From Vibrio quintilis (GTDB lineage: Bacteria; Pseudomonadota; Gammaproteobacteria; Enterobacterales; Vibrionaceae), in contig NZ_AP024897.1 of the NCBI RefSeq assembly GCF_024529975.1, forward strand, positions 2,418,001 through 2,482,000: a stretch of DNA of 64,000 bases. The letters are read 5' to 3'. The notes under the pieces are model-generated. The model had not been told where the DNA came from. It saw only the letters and a program-made list of their open reading frames with translations, and made no database searches. Shown one piece after another: positions 55,330 through 63,446 of the stretch. Numbering within the stretch: position 1 is the stretch's first letter; every line of letters starts with the position of its first letter. The translations under genes and the position numbers were made by a program.

Positions 55330-55724
55330 TATTGTGTATGCCTGCCGTTGTTAAGCGAACTTATCCTGTTTCAACTGTCTTATCCTGCCCTGACTTCAGC
55401 CAGGTGATTCTGACTGCCGGATTACGATTGAAACGCTGTTTGATAAACCGCAGGCATTTTACATGCCTCTCACAAAGATGCAGAGCCGGGAAAATGAGTT
55501 TTATCAACGGATTGGATTTTTATGAATTAACATCACACTTTTATATAGATAAAAATGACATTTATATTATTTTGAGGATATGCACGATGACTCCTGTCAT
55601 GCCGGTGATTCATGCTGTTTACCGGCCATTTTCAGGCAGATGAAACCTTTACGTTGCGATGCTAAGATATGTGCAGTATTTAATACTTAATCAGGGCAAT
55701 TCAACCACAAGGAGTCATTGATGT
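55330..55724 (-). other. Gene-free region upstream of vgrG
   Basis: 395 bp between the divergent vgrG and a small hypothetical gene. It is AT-rich near 55.5 kb and should hold the vgrG promoter. I could not find a convincing sigma-54 or sigma-70 site, and a 103-codon frame across it on the plus strand looks non-coding. Confidence 0.4.
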
Positions 55725-55988
55725 ATGTCTGAATCTGTTCACTGGGTTTCTCTGATCAGCCAGCAATTTATGCACAGTTTGGTTTTTCTGTCGAAAATAC
55801 TCGATGAAGATCAATCTGTGTCTATCACCCTGATGTCTTCTGGCCACGGCGCAAGAATCGAGCTGTTTCATTTTAAGCAGCCTCCCCTGCCCGCAGCTCA
55901 GCAACAGACAGACCCGGAAGAATTCCCTGTTTTAAAGCAGGTTGACACAAATGTGTACCAAATAAATCCGGAATCAGTGTTCAAATGA
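55725..55988 (+). CDS. Hypothetical small protein (87 aa)
   Basis: MSESVHWVSLISQQFMHSLV begins a soluble 87-residue protein; AAGGAG lies about 13 nt before the ATG. No family recognised. It sits between the T6SS operon and the accessory island, and its membership in either is unclear. Confidence 0.55.
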   Translation: MSESVHWVSLISQQFMHSLVFLSKILDEDQSVSITLMSSGHGARIELFHFKQPPLPAAQQQTDPEEFPVLKQVDTNVYQINPESVFK

Positions 55989-56072
55989 TTCCAGAACAGG
56001 TGTTCAAGTGTTTCCGGAATGACTGTTCAGATCAGGCAGGAATACGCATGTGTAATAACCAACAGCAAAAAG

Positions 56073-56903
56073 TCATCTGAATATAGGGTCGAAGTGCTCC
56101 AGATATTTGATGAATTGTTTTTTCAGCTTTTTATCTGATTTGAATCCAGTACACCGCAATGGTTCCTCTATGATTTTTTCGACATGATTTACAACAGATA
56201 TTCGCTTGAGAGTATCCTCAACTGCATTTTGAGCTTCTTTGACAGACCGTGGAAGTGCATGAGTGGCAAGAATGCAGGCGTCTCTGCCAAACTGTTTAAG
56301 AATATAATCGATTATCTTCTGCTGATTGCCTATAAAATCGTCTTGAGTAATGAGTGTCTTACGAACTACCTTCGCGATGCCTTCATCGTTCTCTTCGCCA
56401 TAACAACAAATAATGGCATCAGGAAAAATGACCAGAAAATCTGTATCCACATTCAATTTACCAAGATTTTCTGAGAACCCGGCAGAAGAATATCTGTCCC
56501 GCTGATAGATTACTTCCTTTTTCAGTGCCTCAAGTGTGGTGACCTCTTTTCTCTGAATTAGTCGCTCCATATAATGCGAGCTATAAGAATCAGCAGCATC
56601 AACCGAGATGCGAGTTCCGAATCGCTGTAGTGACATTGGATAATAAGCTGTCTCCGGATAGAGGAAGCCATTCTCAACAAACAAAAGACCGACAACAATC
56701 GTTTTACCGTACTGACCTAGTTTACAGGACGTGACAACTGGTTCGAAATGGTTGGTTCTGAGATGATGCCGGGACAGGTAGTTTAGAAAGGCCTGTGGTG
56801 TCTGCGACTCACACAAACGCTTATTAACCTGATGATGAGCGCCCAGAATTTCATCCTGTAGCCGCTGCCATATTTTCTTAACCTCGGATTCACTTAATGG
56901 CAT
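56073..56903 (-). CDS. Hypothetical protein next to the defence pair (276 aa)
   Basis: 276 residues, soluble, mixed alpha/beta, with no membrane helix or recognised motif. Visible segments include VVTSCKLGQYGKTIVVGLLF and LNVDTDFLVIFPDAIICCYG. The lower GC content and divergent position, about 340 bp from the nuclease gene, suggest it belongs to the accessory island. It might be a third component or a separate cargo gene; nothing in the sequence decides this. Confidence 0.55.
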   Translation of the reverse strand: MPLSESEVKKIWQRLQDEILGAHHQVNKRLCESQTPQAFLNYLSRHHLRTNHFEPVVTSCKLGQYGKTIVVGLLFVENGFLYPETAYYPMSLQRFGTRISVDAADSYSSHYMERLIQRKEVTTLEALKKEVIYQRDRYSSAGFSENLGKLNVDTDFLVIFPDAIICCYGEENDEGIAKVVRKTLITQDDFIGNQQKIIDYILKQFGRDACILATHALPRSVKEAQNAVEDTLKRISVVNHVEKIIEEPLRCTGFKSDKKLKKQFIKYLEHFDPIFR

Positions 56904-57241
56904 GTTTCCCTCATATATCGGTGATCGGCTTTAAGACAACAAGCCGGGCATAACCGTTTGACACATTACAGTCTTTATCCTTTGTTCTAAACATTTTTTG
57001 ATAATACAGCCTCGCTCTACACGATCAGTGTTACCAAATTCACTCATCCGCTACAAGACTGAACTTGAAATAGTTGACATAAAGCAACAATATGAGCCTG
57101 ATAGGATATAAACTTTACTTGAATTATGTGAAAATATTTACCTATACAGGAACATAGAAGCCGAATCAGTTGAAGTTATTCGTGGCATACGAACAGCAAT
57201 GCCAGATAAAGCACCATCATGGTTCGGATAAAGGTGAGACT
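56904..57241 (+). promoter_or_regulatory. Divergent promoter region before the nuclease/ATPase pair
   Basis: A gene-poor, AT-rich gap. TTGACA occurs at 57074-57079, with AT-rich hexamers 17-27 bp further on (TGATAG, TATAAA), none at ideal spacing with a clear consensus. It should drive the nuclease/ATPase operon to the right. Confidence 0.3.
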
Positions 57242-58363
57242 TTGAGTGCAAGAAAAAAATCAGCTAACTCTGGAATCGAAGCCTTGCTAGGATTCGAGTT
57301 TCAACGGAATTGTGCGTTGTACTTGTTGCTGAGCGATTATGACAGATTCAAAGGCAGAGAGTTCTTCTTAAGCATTGAACATCATGACGACTTCCTCTAC
57401 TGCTATAGAACTGACTGTAGGAGCAACATAGAAGAAGTCCATTCATATCAGGCTAAAAAACTATCTGGCAATATTTGGAGAATAAATGATAGGTTTTCCG
57501 AAGTGGTTGCAAAAATGCTTGAAGTTGGAAACAACCTCAAAAGCGACCCTGCACCGAAATGCCATAGTTACACTCATGAACTGACATTTATATCAAACTC
57601 GGATATTGAACTTAAGTACAAACCAAATAAGACAGAGAAAGAATCCGGGAAAAGAGAGTTAACCCATCTTCTCAATGAACAGAATTGTAGATGCCGCTAT
57701 GATTCTGTACCTGCTGATATCAAAAATACAATCAGCAAAAAGGTTGAGAACTTTTGTCTTAATTCAAAAACACCATACTACAAATCAGAACTGGATAATT
57801 TGTACATTCAATGGATTGAATTTCCTAGAACAAGTCAAGGTCAAAAAGATTGCCTCGTTGGTTTAATGACAAGAAAATTTCCTCACGTATTGGATTCAGC
57901 AGCTGCAATTGAACTACTTTTAAGCTTGTTTAGGGATGTTGAGACTACCTACAACCAAGGAAAGGTTATTACGTTGCTTGACAGCTCTAAGAGAATCGAA
58001 GGCGATGAAATTAAGAAAGCCCTCGACATAATTGAAACAGAGCAAAAAACTTTTCAATTATGGAGAGACCATTCAACCGAGCTAGCACGTAAATTCCGCA
58101 TTCCTATCGGTATTCAAAACAGCTATGAAAACCAGATCAGAAATACATTCGAACGAATGAAAGACATGATGAACAATGAGCATCAAATCATAAAGAGCTT
58201 TGTTAGTAGCTATGACTACTCAATGGATTATTACAGCCATGACGAAATGTTCGAAGCTTACGTTTCTGGTATTAAAGCCCGGTACAGCTTAAACCTGAGA
58301 GATATAGATATATTTTTTACTACATTATGCGCTTTTGTCGAGAATCACGGAGAAGTTCTTTAA
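57242..58363 (+). CDS. Cap4/DUF4297-like endonuclease, probable anti-phage effector
   Basis: 373 residues from a TTG with AAGGTGAG just upstream; a TTG at 57170 is an alternative start giving 397. The N-terminal ~110 residues show the PD-(D/E)xK-type pattern of Cap4/DUF4297 nucleases: GIEALLGFEFQRNCALYLLL, then SIEHHDDFLYCY with acidic ligands, then EEVHSYQAKKL (QxK). The rest is helical and unrecognised and may sense or oligomerise. The gene overlaps the ATPase gene by one base (TAATG), so the two act together. In Lamassu-Cap4 and ABC-three-component systems such a nuclease is the effector released when the SMC-like partner detects phage or plasmid DNA. Confidence 0.68.
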   Translation: MSARKKSANSGIEALLGFEFQRNCALYLLLSDYDRFKGREFFLSIEHHDDFLYCYRTDCRSNIEEVHSYQAKKLSGNIWRINDRFSEVVAKMLEVGNNLKSDPAPKCHSYTHELTFISNSDIELKYKPNKTEKESGKRELTHLLNEQNCRCRYDSVPADIKNTISKKVENFCLNSKTPYYKSELDNLYIQWIEFPRTSQGQKDCLVGLMTRKFPHVLDSAAAIELLLSLFRDVETTYNQGKVITLLDSSKRIEGDEIKKALDIIETEQKTFQLWRDHSTELARKFRIPIGIQNSYENQIRNTFERMKDMMNNEHQIIKSFVSSYDYSMDYYSHDEMFEAYVSGIKARYSLNLRDIDIFFTTLCAFVENHGEVL

Positions 58364-60126
58364 TGAAAACAATAATAACATTTAACAAATTGTTCGTCAG
58401 TTCTGAATTACACAAGGTATGTTTTTTCGAAGAATTCTCATCTGGTGTCAACCTAATTAGTGGTCGCAATACTTCAGGCAAAAGCTCGTTAATTCAGAGC
58501 TTGTTATATACGTTTGGTGTAAATGATGTGAGGGAGAGTTTGGATGAAATTCTCTCATATCAACCAACCTTTCGAGTAGATTTTACGATAAAAACTGACC
58601 ATTCCTCTCAGGCATACAGCATTGTCAGAGATCCAAAATCAATCTATGTAAAAGAACCGAACGGTAAGGTCGTCCCTTTTCATGGAGTGAATGCTGATCA
58701 TAGCGTAGAGCACATTGAGCTAAAAGATTATGTTAGGGAGTTAGCCGGTTTTTCCTTAGTTCTTGAGCAAAAAGGTGAGCTTAAATCTGCTCCGCTTGAA
58801 AGTATGTTCTTGCCTTATTATATTTCTCAGTCCGTCGGCTGGGTTTATTTACGCGAGTCGTTCTCTAACCTTATGTATTACAAAGGATTTAAGGATGATT
58901 ACTTAGATTACTATCTTGGAATAAATAATAGTTTTGATCGTGTAGAACATAGGAAGCTTACAAAAGAGAAAGAACAGCTATCAAGTGATATCAACAATTT
59001 AAAACGCTACAGTAAGAGGACTGAATTTCAGTTCTCTAACTTAGTAGACGAAACTTTTGGTGAGAAAGCGGAAGAATATATCGAAAAATACGTGCAAAAG
59101 TCTCGCTCTCTGGAGGAGGAAAGAAATACTTATATCAAGCTGTGCAATGAGCTTTCTTTGTTGCAAAACCACCATAAGATACTGAAAAGAACCAAGAGAA
59201 ACATCAAAAGACAAAACTACAACGATGTTGATAGATGTCCTGCTTGTACCCAAGTTTTATCTTACTCTCTTGAAGGGCTGTACAGTCATTATCAAAAATA
59301 CAATGATACTGTTGAGCTTGAATCGCATATCACACAAAAGCTTATTGACAAAAAATCGAGTATTAATACGTCAAAGAAGAAAATGATGAAATTCACTAAA
59401 GAAATTTATGATGACTATGGCGTATTGCTAGAAAAGAATGTTGATGGTGTCACCTTTTCTCAGTGGGTTGAAAACAAAGCTAACATCACTCTCTACAAAA
59501 AAATGCAGAACGATATAAAATCCTCTAAGGTTAGGCTAGCTATAGTGAAACAGACTTTATCTTCAATGGTCACTGAAAAAGAAACCTTGTTAGCACGTAT
59601 AAAGAAAGAAAAAGCATTCAGATCGATATTCACCAACTACATGGAACAACTGGCTCTAAATCCTTTAAGTGACCCTAGATACTTAGATTTGTACAAGATT
59701 CACTCTTTTCCTCGCCAAGGTGTCGAGTTACATAAAACCGTAATGGCGTATCATTTCGCTTTAAACGCCATGATAGAAAAAGCCGACTCGGCTCACCGAC
59801 TCCCATTTCTACTCGATGCCATTCTCAAAGAAGATATCGATGAGACAAACCTCGAAAGCATTCTGTCATTCGTTGGTAAAAACCTGCCTAACGACACCCA
59901 GACGTTCGTGTCGATTTCAGAACATATCAAAGATGCAGAACCAAAGGAGCAGGAAGTAAAGCCTATTGATAAAGTTCGGGTCAAGGAGGTCATGGACACT
60001 TACTTCCCGAAGAACTCAAAACTGTTTTACATTGGTGGGGGTAAGATTGAACGTGGATTTCTATCTCAACCACTAGAAGACTACCAAGAAGTCTACGAAG
60101 AAACAGTAGAGATGACTGCTATTTAG
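58363..60126 (+). CDS. Rad50/SMC-like ATPase of the defence pair (LmuB-like)
   Basis: 587 residues from MKTIITFNKLFVSS. Walker A is GRNTSGKSSLIQ near residue 37. Long coiled-coil stretches flank a zinc-hook CxxC (DRCPACTQVL) near 300, as in Rad50. The C-terminal ATPase half contains RLPFLLDAILKEDID, the probable Walker B. Size and zinc hook match the short SMC ATPases of Lamassu and ABC-three-component defence. No middle component gene lies between it and the nuclease. The AT-rich composition differs from the flanking chromosome, consistent with horizontal transfer. Confidence 0.75.
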   Translation: MKTIITFNKLFVSSELHKVCFFEEFSSGVNLISGRNTSGKSSLIQSLLYTFGVNDVRESLDEILSYQPTFRVDFTIKTDHSSQAYSIVRDPKSIYVKEPNGKVVPFHGVNADHSVEHIELKDYVRELAGFSLVLEQKGELKSAPLESMFLPYYISQSVGWVYLRESFSNLMYYKGFKDDYLDYYLGINNSFDRVEHRKLTKEKEQLSSDINNLKRYSKRTEFQFSNLVDETFGEKAEEYIEKYVQKSRSLEEERNTYIKLCNELSLLQNHHKILKRTKRNIKRQNYNDVDRCPACTQVLSYSLEGLYSHYQKYNDTVELESHITQKLIDKKSSINTSKKKMMKFTKEIYDDYGVLLEKNVDGVTFSQWVENKANITLYKKMQNDIKSSKVRLAIVKQTLSSMVTEKETLLARIKKEKAFRSIFTNYMEQLALNPLSDPRYLDLYKIHSFPRQGVELHKTVMAYHFALNAMIEKADSAHRLPFLLDAILKEDIDETNLESILSFVGKNLPNDTQTFVSISEHIKDAEPKEQEVKPIDKVRVKEVMDTYFPKNSKLFYIGGGKIERGFLSQPLEDYQEVYEETVEMTAI

Positions 60127-60399
60127 TTTATATTGACTCATACTCGATCTTACACGTTTTCTGATAAGTCACCGACCAACTCGTATAGACCGCATGTTGT
60201 TGGTACCGTGACTCACAACTGGACAGGAACGTGTCAGTAATTTCACTAAATAAGCAAAAAAAAGAATTATTTTGGGTAAATCACCGACCGTACACTATGT
60301 TTTTTCGCATCTCACCACAATTGAGGAGGAACGGAATAAACGGGATATAAGCATATCCAGCTTCAGTAACTGTTTGTCCATGCGGATATCATCTGTAGA
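60127..60399. other. Gap after the ATPase gene
   Basis: About 270 bp with no supported gene, hairpin terminator or repeat that I can identify. Confidence 0.4.
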
Positions 60400-60653
60400 T
60401 TAGTCATGTACTGAAGTTCCGGATTCCAGCAACAATTCTGCAATTTCACAATACAGATATTCATTCTTCATCGTGTGGTTATGGATGGTTTCAGTTAAGG
60501 CGGAATGATGAATCGTGTTCAGATACCCAGTGCAATCATCTACTGATTGATGATGCTCAAATGAGATTGGTATTTTTTTACGGCTAAATCCGTGGCTTGG
60601 CTGGTGGAACCCTGTACAAACTGCTGGTTAAAAGTAGCTGTTCCGGTCAGCAT
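60400..60653 (-). pseudogene. Short frameshifted gene remnant
   Basis: Two frames on the minus strand look coding: MLTGTATFNQQFVQGSTSQA at the start and TIHHSALTETIHNHTMKNEY to a stop at 60400. They are linked across a run of seven A, where a one-base change would join them. The family is not recognised. It lies downstream of the 69-aa gene and its terminator. Confidence 0.4.
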
Positions 60654-60673
60654 ACGGATATAAGCAGGATGCC

Positions 60674-60703
60674 AAAAAGAGCCACTTCAACCGAAGTGAC
60701 TCT
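60674..60703 (-). terminator. Intrinsic terminator of the small satellite gene
   Basis: On the minus strand AGAGTCACTTC-GGTT-GAAGTGGCTCT is followed by TTTTT. It is a strong rho-independent terminator 9 bp after the stop of the gene at 60712-60921. Confidence 0.85.
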
Positions 60704-60711
60704 GAGTTAAC

Positions 60712-60921
60712 TTAGTTTTGAACAACGGTCTTATTTCTATTCTCAGAAACCGTCACCTCACCAATCGAAGCATGAATTGTAATGAGCTTATTCAGGTAAA
60801 GTAACACCTCACGAACATCGTGATTGCATGGGTTCATCTGACATAGATAATCCTCAAGCTGGATCAGATATTCGCGGGCTTTCTGAGAAAGAGGTGGGTC
60901 GTAAGCAATTGTTGCGGGCAT
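60712..60921 (-). CDS. Small protein downstream of the antisense-RNA leader (69 aa)
   Basis: MPATIAYDPPLSQKAREYLI begins a soluble 69-residue protein with GGAGG before the ATG at 60921; an ATG at 60960 is less likely. It is the first gene after the structured leader, the place of kil/eta in phage P4. The helical sequence (IQLEDYLCQMNPCNHDVREV) does not let me name it. Expression should be controlled by premature termination in the leader. Confidence 0.65.
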   Translation of the reverse strand: MPATIAYDPPLSQKAREYLIQLEDYLCQMNPCNHDVREVLLYLNKLITIHASIGEVTVSENRNKTVVQN

Positions 60922-60966
60922 AAGTGCCTCCGAGTGATCATTAATTAGAATAACCATCACACAAAG

Positions 60967-60974
60967 GTTCCTAA
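60967..60974 (-). promoter_or_regulatory. seqC-like element complementary to the leader RNA
   Basis: Minus-strand TTAGGAAC, the exact complement of GTTCCTAA inside the structured RNA. It lies between that RNA and the 69-aa gene, like seqC in phage P4. Confidence 0.55.
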
Positions 60975-60983
60975 ACTTCGGGT

Positions 60984-61056
60984 GATGGACTGAACAAGGT
61001 TAGGAACTACCGCTCACTCGGAAACGGCGCGCCGAAGCGCCCCTGTCCAGCCCATC
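60984..61056 (-). ncRNA. Candidate C4/CI-type antisense RNA
   Basis: A 73-nt RNA on the minus strand closes with a long stem: GATGGGCTGGACAGG at its 5' end pairs with CCTTGTTCAGTCCATC at its 3' end (G-U pairs included). An internal GC-rich hairpin GGCGCTTCGGCGCGCC follows the 5' arm. The exposed GTTCCTAA (61000-61007) is complementary to TTAGGAAC elements on both sides. P4 CI RNA (about 69 nt) and P1 C4 RNA have this size, shape and flanking complementarity, and act by promoting early termination. A covariance-model match has not been run. Confidence 0.6.
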
Positions 61057-61123
61057 ATAATTAGAATGTTATTGTCCCCAAAATAGACAATAGCGTGGCA
61101 TTAAGATGTGCTAAATCTGCATA

Positions 61124-61146
61124 TAAAAAAACCAGCATAAAGCTGG
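61124..61146 (-). terminator. Early terminator in the satellite leader
   Basis: On the minus strand CCAGC-tttat-GCTGG is followed by seven T. It lies between the seqA-like hairpin and the structured RNA and would stop leader transcripts when antisense pairing occurs. A 6-bp dyad ATTGTC/GACAAT (61071-61091) lies next to it. Confidence 0.65.
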
Positions 61147-61168
61147 CGTTTATACGCCGAGCGAAGAA

Positions 61169-61187
61169 ACGGGGTTCCTAATCCCGT
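61169..61187 (-). promoter_or_regulatory. seqA-like element in a hairpin loop
   Basis: ACGGG/CCCGT close a loop containing the TTAGGAAC complement (minus strand, 61174-61181). It is placed upstream of the structured RNA, like P4 seqA. A second hairpin CACCGG/CCGGTG follows at 61189-61206. Confidence 0.55.
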
Positions 61188-61212
61188 CACCGGATTTTGC
61201 CGGTGAACAAAC

Positions 61213-61241
61213 AGAGTAATATTGCCAGAGTTAAGTGTCAA
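61213..61241 (-). promoter_or_regulatory. Sigma-70-type promoter for the satellite leader
   Basis: Minus-strand TTGACA (61236-61241), a 17-bp spacer and TACTCT (61213-61218). Transcription would begin near 61206, just before the seqA-like hairpins. Confidence 0.5.
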
Positions 61242-61267
61242 TTGACGAATATTGATTCTGACTAAAA

Positions 61268-61287
61268 GTGCGCAGTTTTTTGCGCAC
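61268..61287 (-). terminator. Hairpin upstream of the leader promoter
   Basis: GTGCGCA-loop-TGCGCAC with TTTT after it on the minus strand. It probably insulates the leader promoter from transcription coming from the DNA-binding protein gene. Confidence 0.6.
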
Positions 61288-61504
61288 TCTGTATTGTGTT
61301 ATTGAATACGTATATCAAGTAATATCAGTGAATTAAGCAGAAATATTTCCGTGTTCCGTTCCGTTTTACATTCTGGGTCTTTTTAAAAGATGCCATCCAT
61401 AATCAGGATTACTGTACCTGTACGAATCCAATCCCTGAGCTTCAGGTTATATTGAAACCTTATTATTTAAAAAATATCCCTTATCTATGGCTTCATATAA
61501 AGAT

Positions 61505-61689
61505 GTACCAAATAAGTACATGAAAAGTTCTCCGCTCAATTTCTGGCAATTCGCACCTCAAGCCATGCCATATAACGGATGAATGAATTTTACCGTGAAA
61601 ACACCATGTACCAGATAAGTACCCGGAATATGGGCACCATGTACTTTATAAGTACTGTAAACCGCCTGTTCATGTACCAAATCAGTACA
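61505..61689. repeat. Four GTAC-N7-GTAC iterons, three at 33-bp spacing
   Basis: GTACCAAATAAGTAC (61505), GTACCAGATAAGTAC (61609), GTACTTTATAAGTAC (61642) and GTACCAAATCAGTAC (61675). The last three start exactly 33 bp apart, about three helical turns, so bound proteins would face the same side. They are likely binding sites (operator or origin iterons) of an island-encoded protein. Confidence 0.75.
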
Positions 61690-61761
61690 GCCAAAACGAT
61701 AAAATAAACGGGTCAGGACGTTGTTAAAGAAAAAATTCTCAGTTGGAACTGCTGTGTTTTG

Positions 61762-62190
61762 TCAGCGTTTCAGCATCGGTATTTTATTGGAGCGCTCTTT
61801 GAACCAGAGCCCAAATGCCCCTTTGAAGGTAAAGTAATTTTCAAGCGGTTTATCGCGTTTCTCATCAATCGGCTGCCAGTTGATAGCATACAAGGAACAT
61901 ATCGCTTTACCTTTAGCAGCGCCGCCCTGCCTTGTCCGGGTAATGAAACCCGCGCTGATCAGGTTTTCAATGGCTTTTTTGGTCGCCTCAGGAGAATTGA
62001 TACCCCGCTCTTTGAGTTGATTTCTGGTCAGGCTCAGATAACCATTATTCCCGCCATTGTACTGGCCGCAAAGTTCATAGAGTAAAATCTTCGCCAGATT
62101 ATTCAGTTGTACATACAGATCACTTTCCATCACACTTAAGGGAATACCTGCAAATCGTCCCTGGTTTCTGCGCTTTCTTCTGTTTGTCAT
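61762..62190 (-). CDS. Island winged-helix-type DNA-binding protein
   Basis: 142 residues from MTNRRKRRNQGRFAGIPLSV, preceded by GGAAG; an upstream ATG at 62271 is not favoured. The sequence has the look of small helix-turn-helix proteins common in P4-like satellites and integrative islands (LAKILLYELCGQYNGGNNGY, then EATKKAIENLISAGFITRTR as the wing-helix region). It may control replication or excision, and the GTAC iterons just downstream could be its sites. That link is inference. Confidence 0.7.
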   Translation of the reverse strand: MTNRRKRRNQGRFAGIPLSVMESDLYVQLNNLAKILLYELCGQYNGGNNGYLSLTRNQLKERGINSPEATKKAIENLISAGFITRTRQGGAAKGKAICSLYAINWQPIDEKRDKPLENYFTFKGAFGLWFKERSNKIPMLKR

Positions 62191-62325
62191 GCTATTTTCT
62201 TCCGGATTTAAATGAAACAACATCATTCCATCTGCCCGGTTCTCCGGGCATAACACATTTATCATTTGCATTAAGTTGGGGAATGAATCGTGATAACGCC
62301 ACTGACTGGCGTTTGTTGCAGGAGC

Positions 62326-62532
62326 CTATGCTGCGTTCTGTTCATCACGCTCCTGTATGCGGGCATTGATCCAGTCAATCACTTCACTTTCCACCCAACC
62401 GACTGCCCGGCCGCCTAAAGGCACTGACTTCGGAAAATATCCCTGCTCCATATAGGAATAAATCGCTGTTTTCTTAATGCCGCACATCGCCATCACTTCT
62501 TTTAATCTGAGTATTTTTATTTGATTGATCAT
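62326..62532 (-). CDS. AlpA family phage/island regulator
   Basis: 68 residues with the MerR-like excisionase helix-turn-helix of AlpA proteins: ILRLKEVMAMCGIKKTAIYS, followed by MEQGYFPKSVPLGGRAVGWV and the VIDWINARIQERDE helix. AlpA activates integrase or excision genes in CP4/P4-type elements. GGGAGA lies before the ATG. It sits between the DNA-binding protein and an IS200 copy that separates it from the integrase. Confidence 0.88.
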   Translation of the reverse strand: MINQIKILRLKEVMAMCGIKKTAIYSYMEQGYFPKSVPLGGRAVGWVESEVIDWINARIQERDEQNAA

Positions 62533-62554
62533 TGCTGTCTCCCGATTTCAGGTA

Positions 62555-62586
62555 CAAAAAAGCCCAAACTCCGAAAAGTCTGGGCT
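62555..62586 (-). terminator. Terminator upstream of alpA
   Basis: On the minus strand AGCCCAGACT-loop-AGTTTGGGCT is followed by six T. It lies between the IS200 copy and alpA. Confidence 0.7.
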
Positions 62587-62724
62587 GGTGGTCGCTTTGT
62601 ACGAATTTCACGCATAAAAAAGAATCCTCCGGCATAGCCGGAGGTTTTTCATATGCGCCTATAAGGCTCTCCTACCAGCAGCGCCCTAGCAGGCGCATAG
62701 TGATCTGACATTTGCATATTACTA

Positions 62725-63183
62725 TTACTTACGGCCCGTAAACGGGCTACCTGAATATGGGATCGACAGCTGCTCTCCCAATTTATCCTGTTCTAACTGG
62801 TGTTGGATGTAATTTTGGATCTTGCCGGTATTTTTACCTACCGTATCCACATAATAACCTCGACACCAAAATTCACGATTACGATATTTGAACTTCAAAT
62901 CTCCAAATTGCTCATATAACATCAAGCTACTTTTTCCTTTTAGATACCCCATAAATCCTGAAACGCTCATCTTTGGTGGTATTTCCAAAAGCATGTGGAC
63001 ATGATCTACACAGCATTCTGCCTCAACAATGTTCACATTTTTCCATTCACATAATTTTCGCAGTATTTCACCAACTGCTCTGCGTTTTTCACCATAGAAC
63101 ACCTGCCTTCTATATTTCGGGGCGAATACTATGTGATATTTACAATTCCATCGAGTGTGCGCTAAGCTTTTTTCGTCCCCCAT
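62725..63183 (-). CDS. tnpA: IS200/IS605-family transposase TnpA
   Basis: 152 residues, full length for IS200 TnpA. The HUH motif is in CVDHVHMLLEIPP and the catalytic Tyr in NTGKIQNYIQHQL; the N-terminus HTRWNCKYHIVFAPKYRRQV is typical. This single-strand transposase acts on the end hairpins. No TnpB is present. The insertion lies between the integrase and alpA and does not break a recognised gene. Confidence 0.93.
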   Translation of the reverse strand: MGDEKSLAHTRWNCKYHIVFAPKYRRQVFYGEKRRAVGEILRKLCEWKNVNIVEAECCVDHVHMLLEIPPKMSVSGFMGYLKGKSSLMLYEQFGDLKFKYRNREFWCRGYYVDTVGKNTGKIQNYIQHQLEQDKLGEQLSIPYSGSPFTGRK

Positions 63184-63187
63184 TGGG

Positions 63188-63260
63188 ACCCCCTTTCAAT
63201 TTTTGTTTAACTCTTGTAGTTGCCAGACCACAAGATATTTCTAACAAATTGAAAGGGGTT
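63188..63260 (-). promoter_or_regulatory. IS200 leader hairpin sequestering the tnpA start
   Basis: ACCCCCTTTCAATTT (63188-63202) pairs with AAATTGAAAGGGGTT (63246-63260) with one mismatch, and an inner CTTGT/ACAAG stem extends it. The G-rich ribosome site is in the stem. IS200 is known to be silenced by such a leader structure. Confidence 0.75.
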
Positions 63261-63324
63261 TTATAACTGACTTATAGCTGTAAGCTTTACGGAACCCCCA
63301 GCCTAGCTGGGGGTTTTCTATCCA

Positions 63325-63352
63325 CAAAAAAAGCCATCTGAAATCAGATGGC
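63325..63352 (-). terminator. Intrinsic terminator of the integrase gene
   Basis: GCCATCTGA-aa-TCAGATGGC followed by a run of T on the minus strand, about 95 bp after the integrase stop and just outside the IS200 end. Confidence 0.85.
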
Positions 63353-63446
63353 TTCTCCGGGCGCTATAACCGCACGATGGGAAGATTGTGACCCTGTTTT
63401 TTTGAAAAATCAAATCTGAGTGAACAACAAAGAACGCTGGCGGTTT

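Larger units (their letters stand above)
62620..63320 (-). mobile_element. IS200-type insertion sequence (about 0.7 kb)
   Basis: The ends carry hairpins rather than inverted repeats: CCTCCGGC/GCCGGAGG (62627-62644) and AACCCCCAGC/GCTGGGGGTT (63293-63315). It encodes only TnpA, and the size fits IS200. Exact cleavage points cannot be set by eye, so the boundaries are approximate. Confidence 0.82.

Noticed and set aside
55332..55643. 103-codon plus-strand frame upstream of vgrG
   Set aside because: No ribosome site, unusual composition, and it occupies the vgrG promoter region.
61505..61689. CRISPR-like array
   Set aside because: The repeats are only 15 bp, spacers are uneven for the first unit, and no cas genes are present; iterons fit better.
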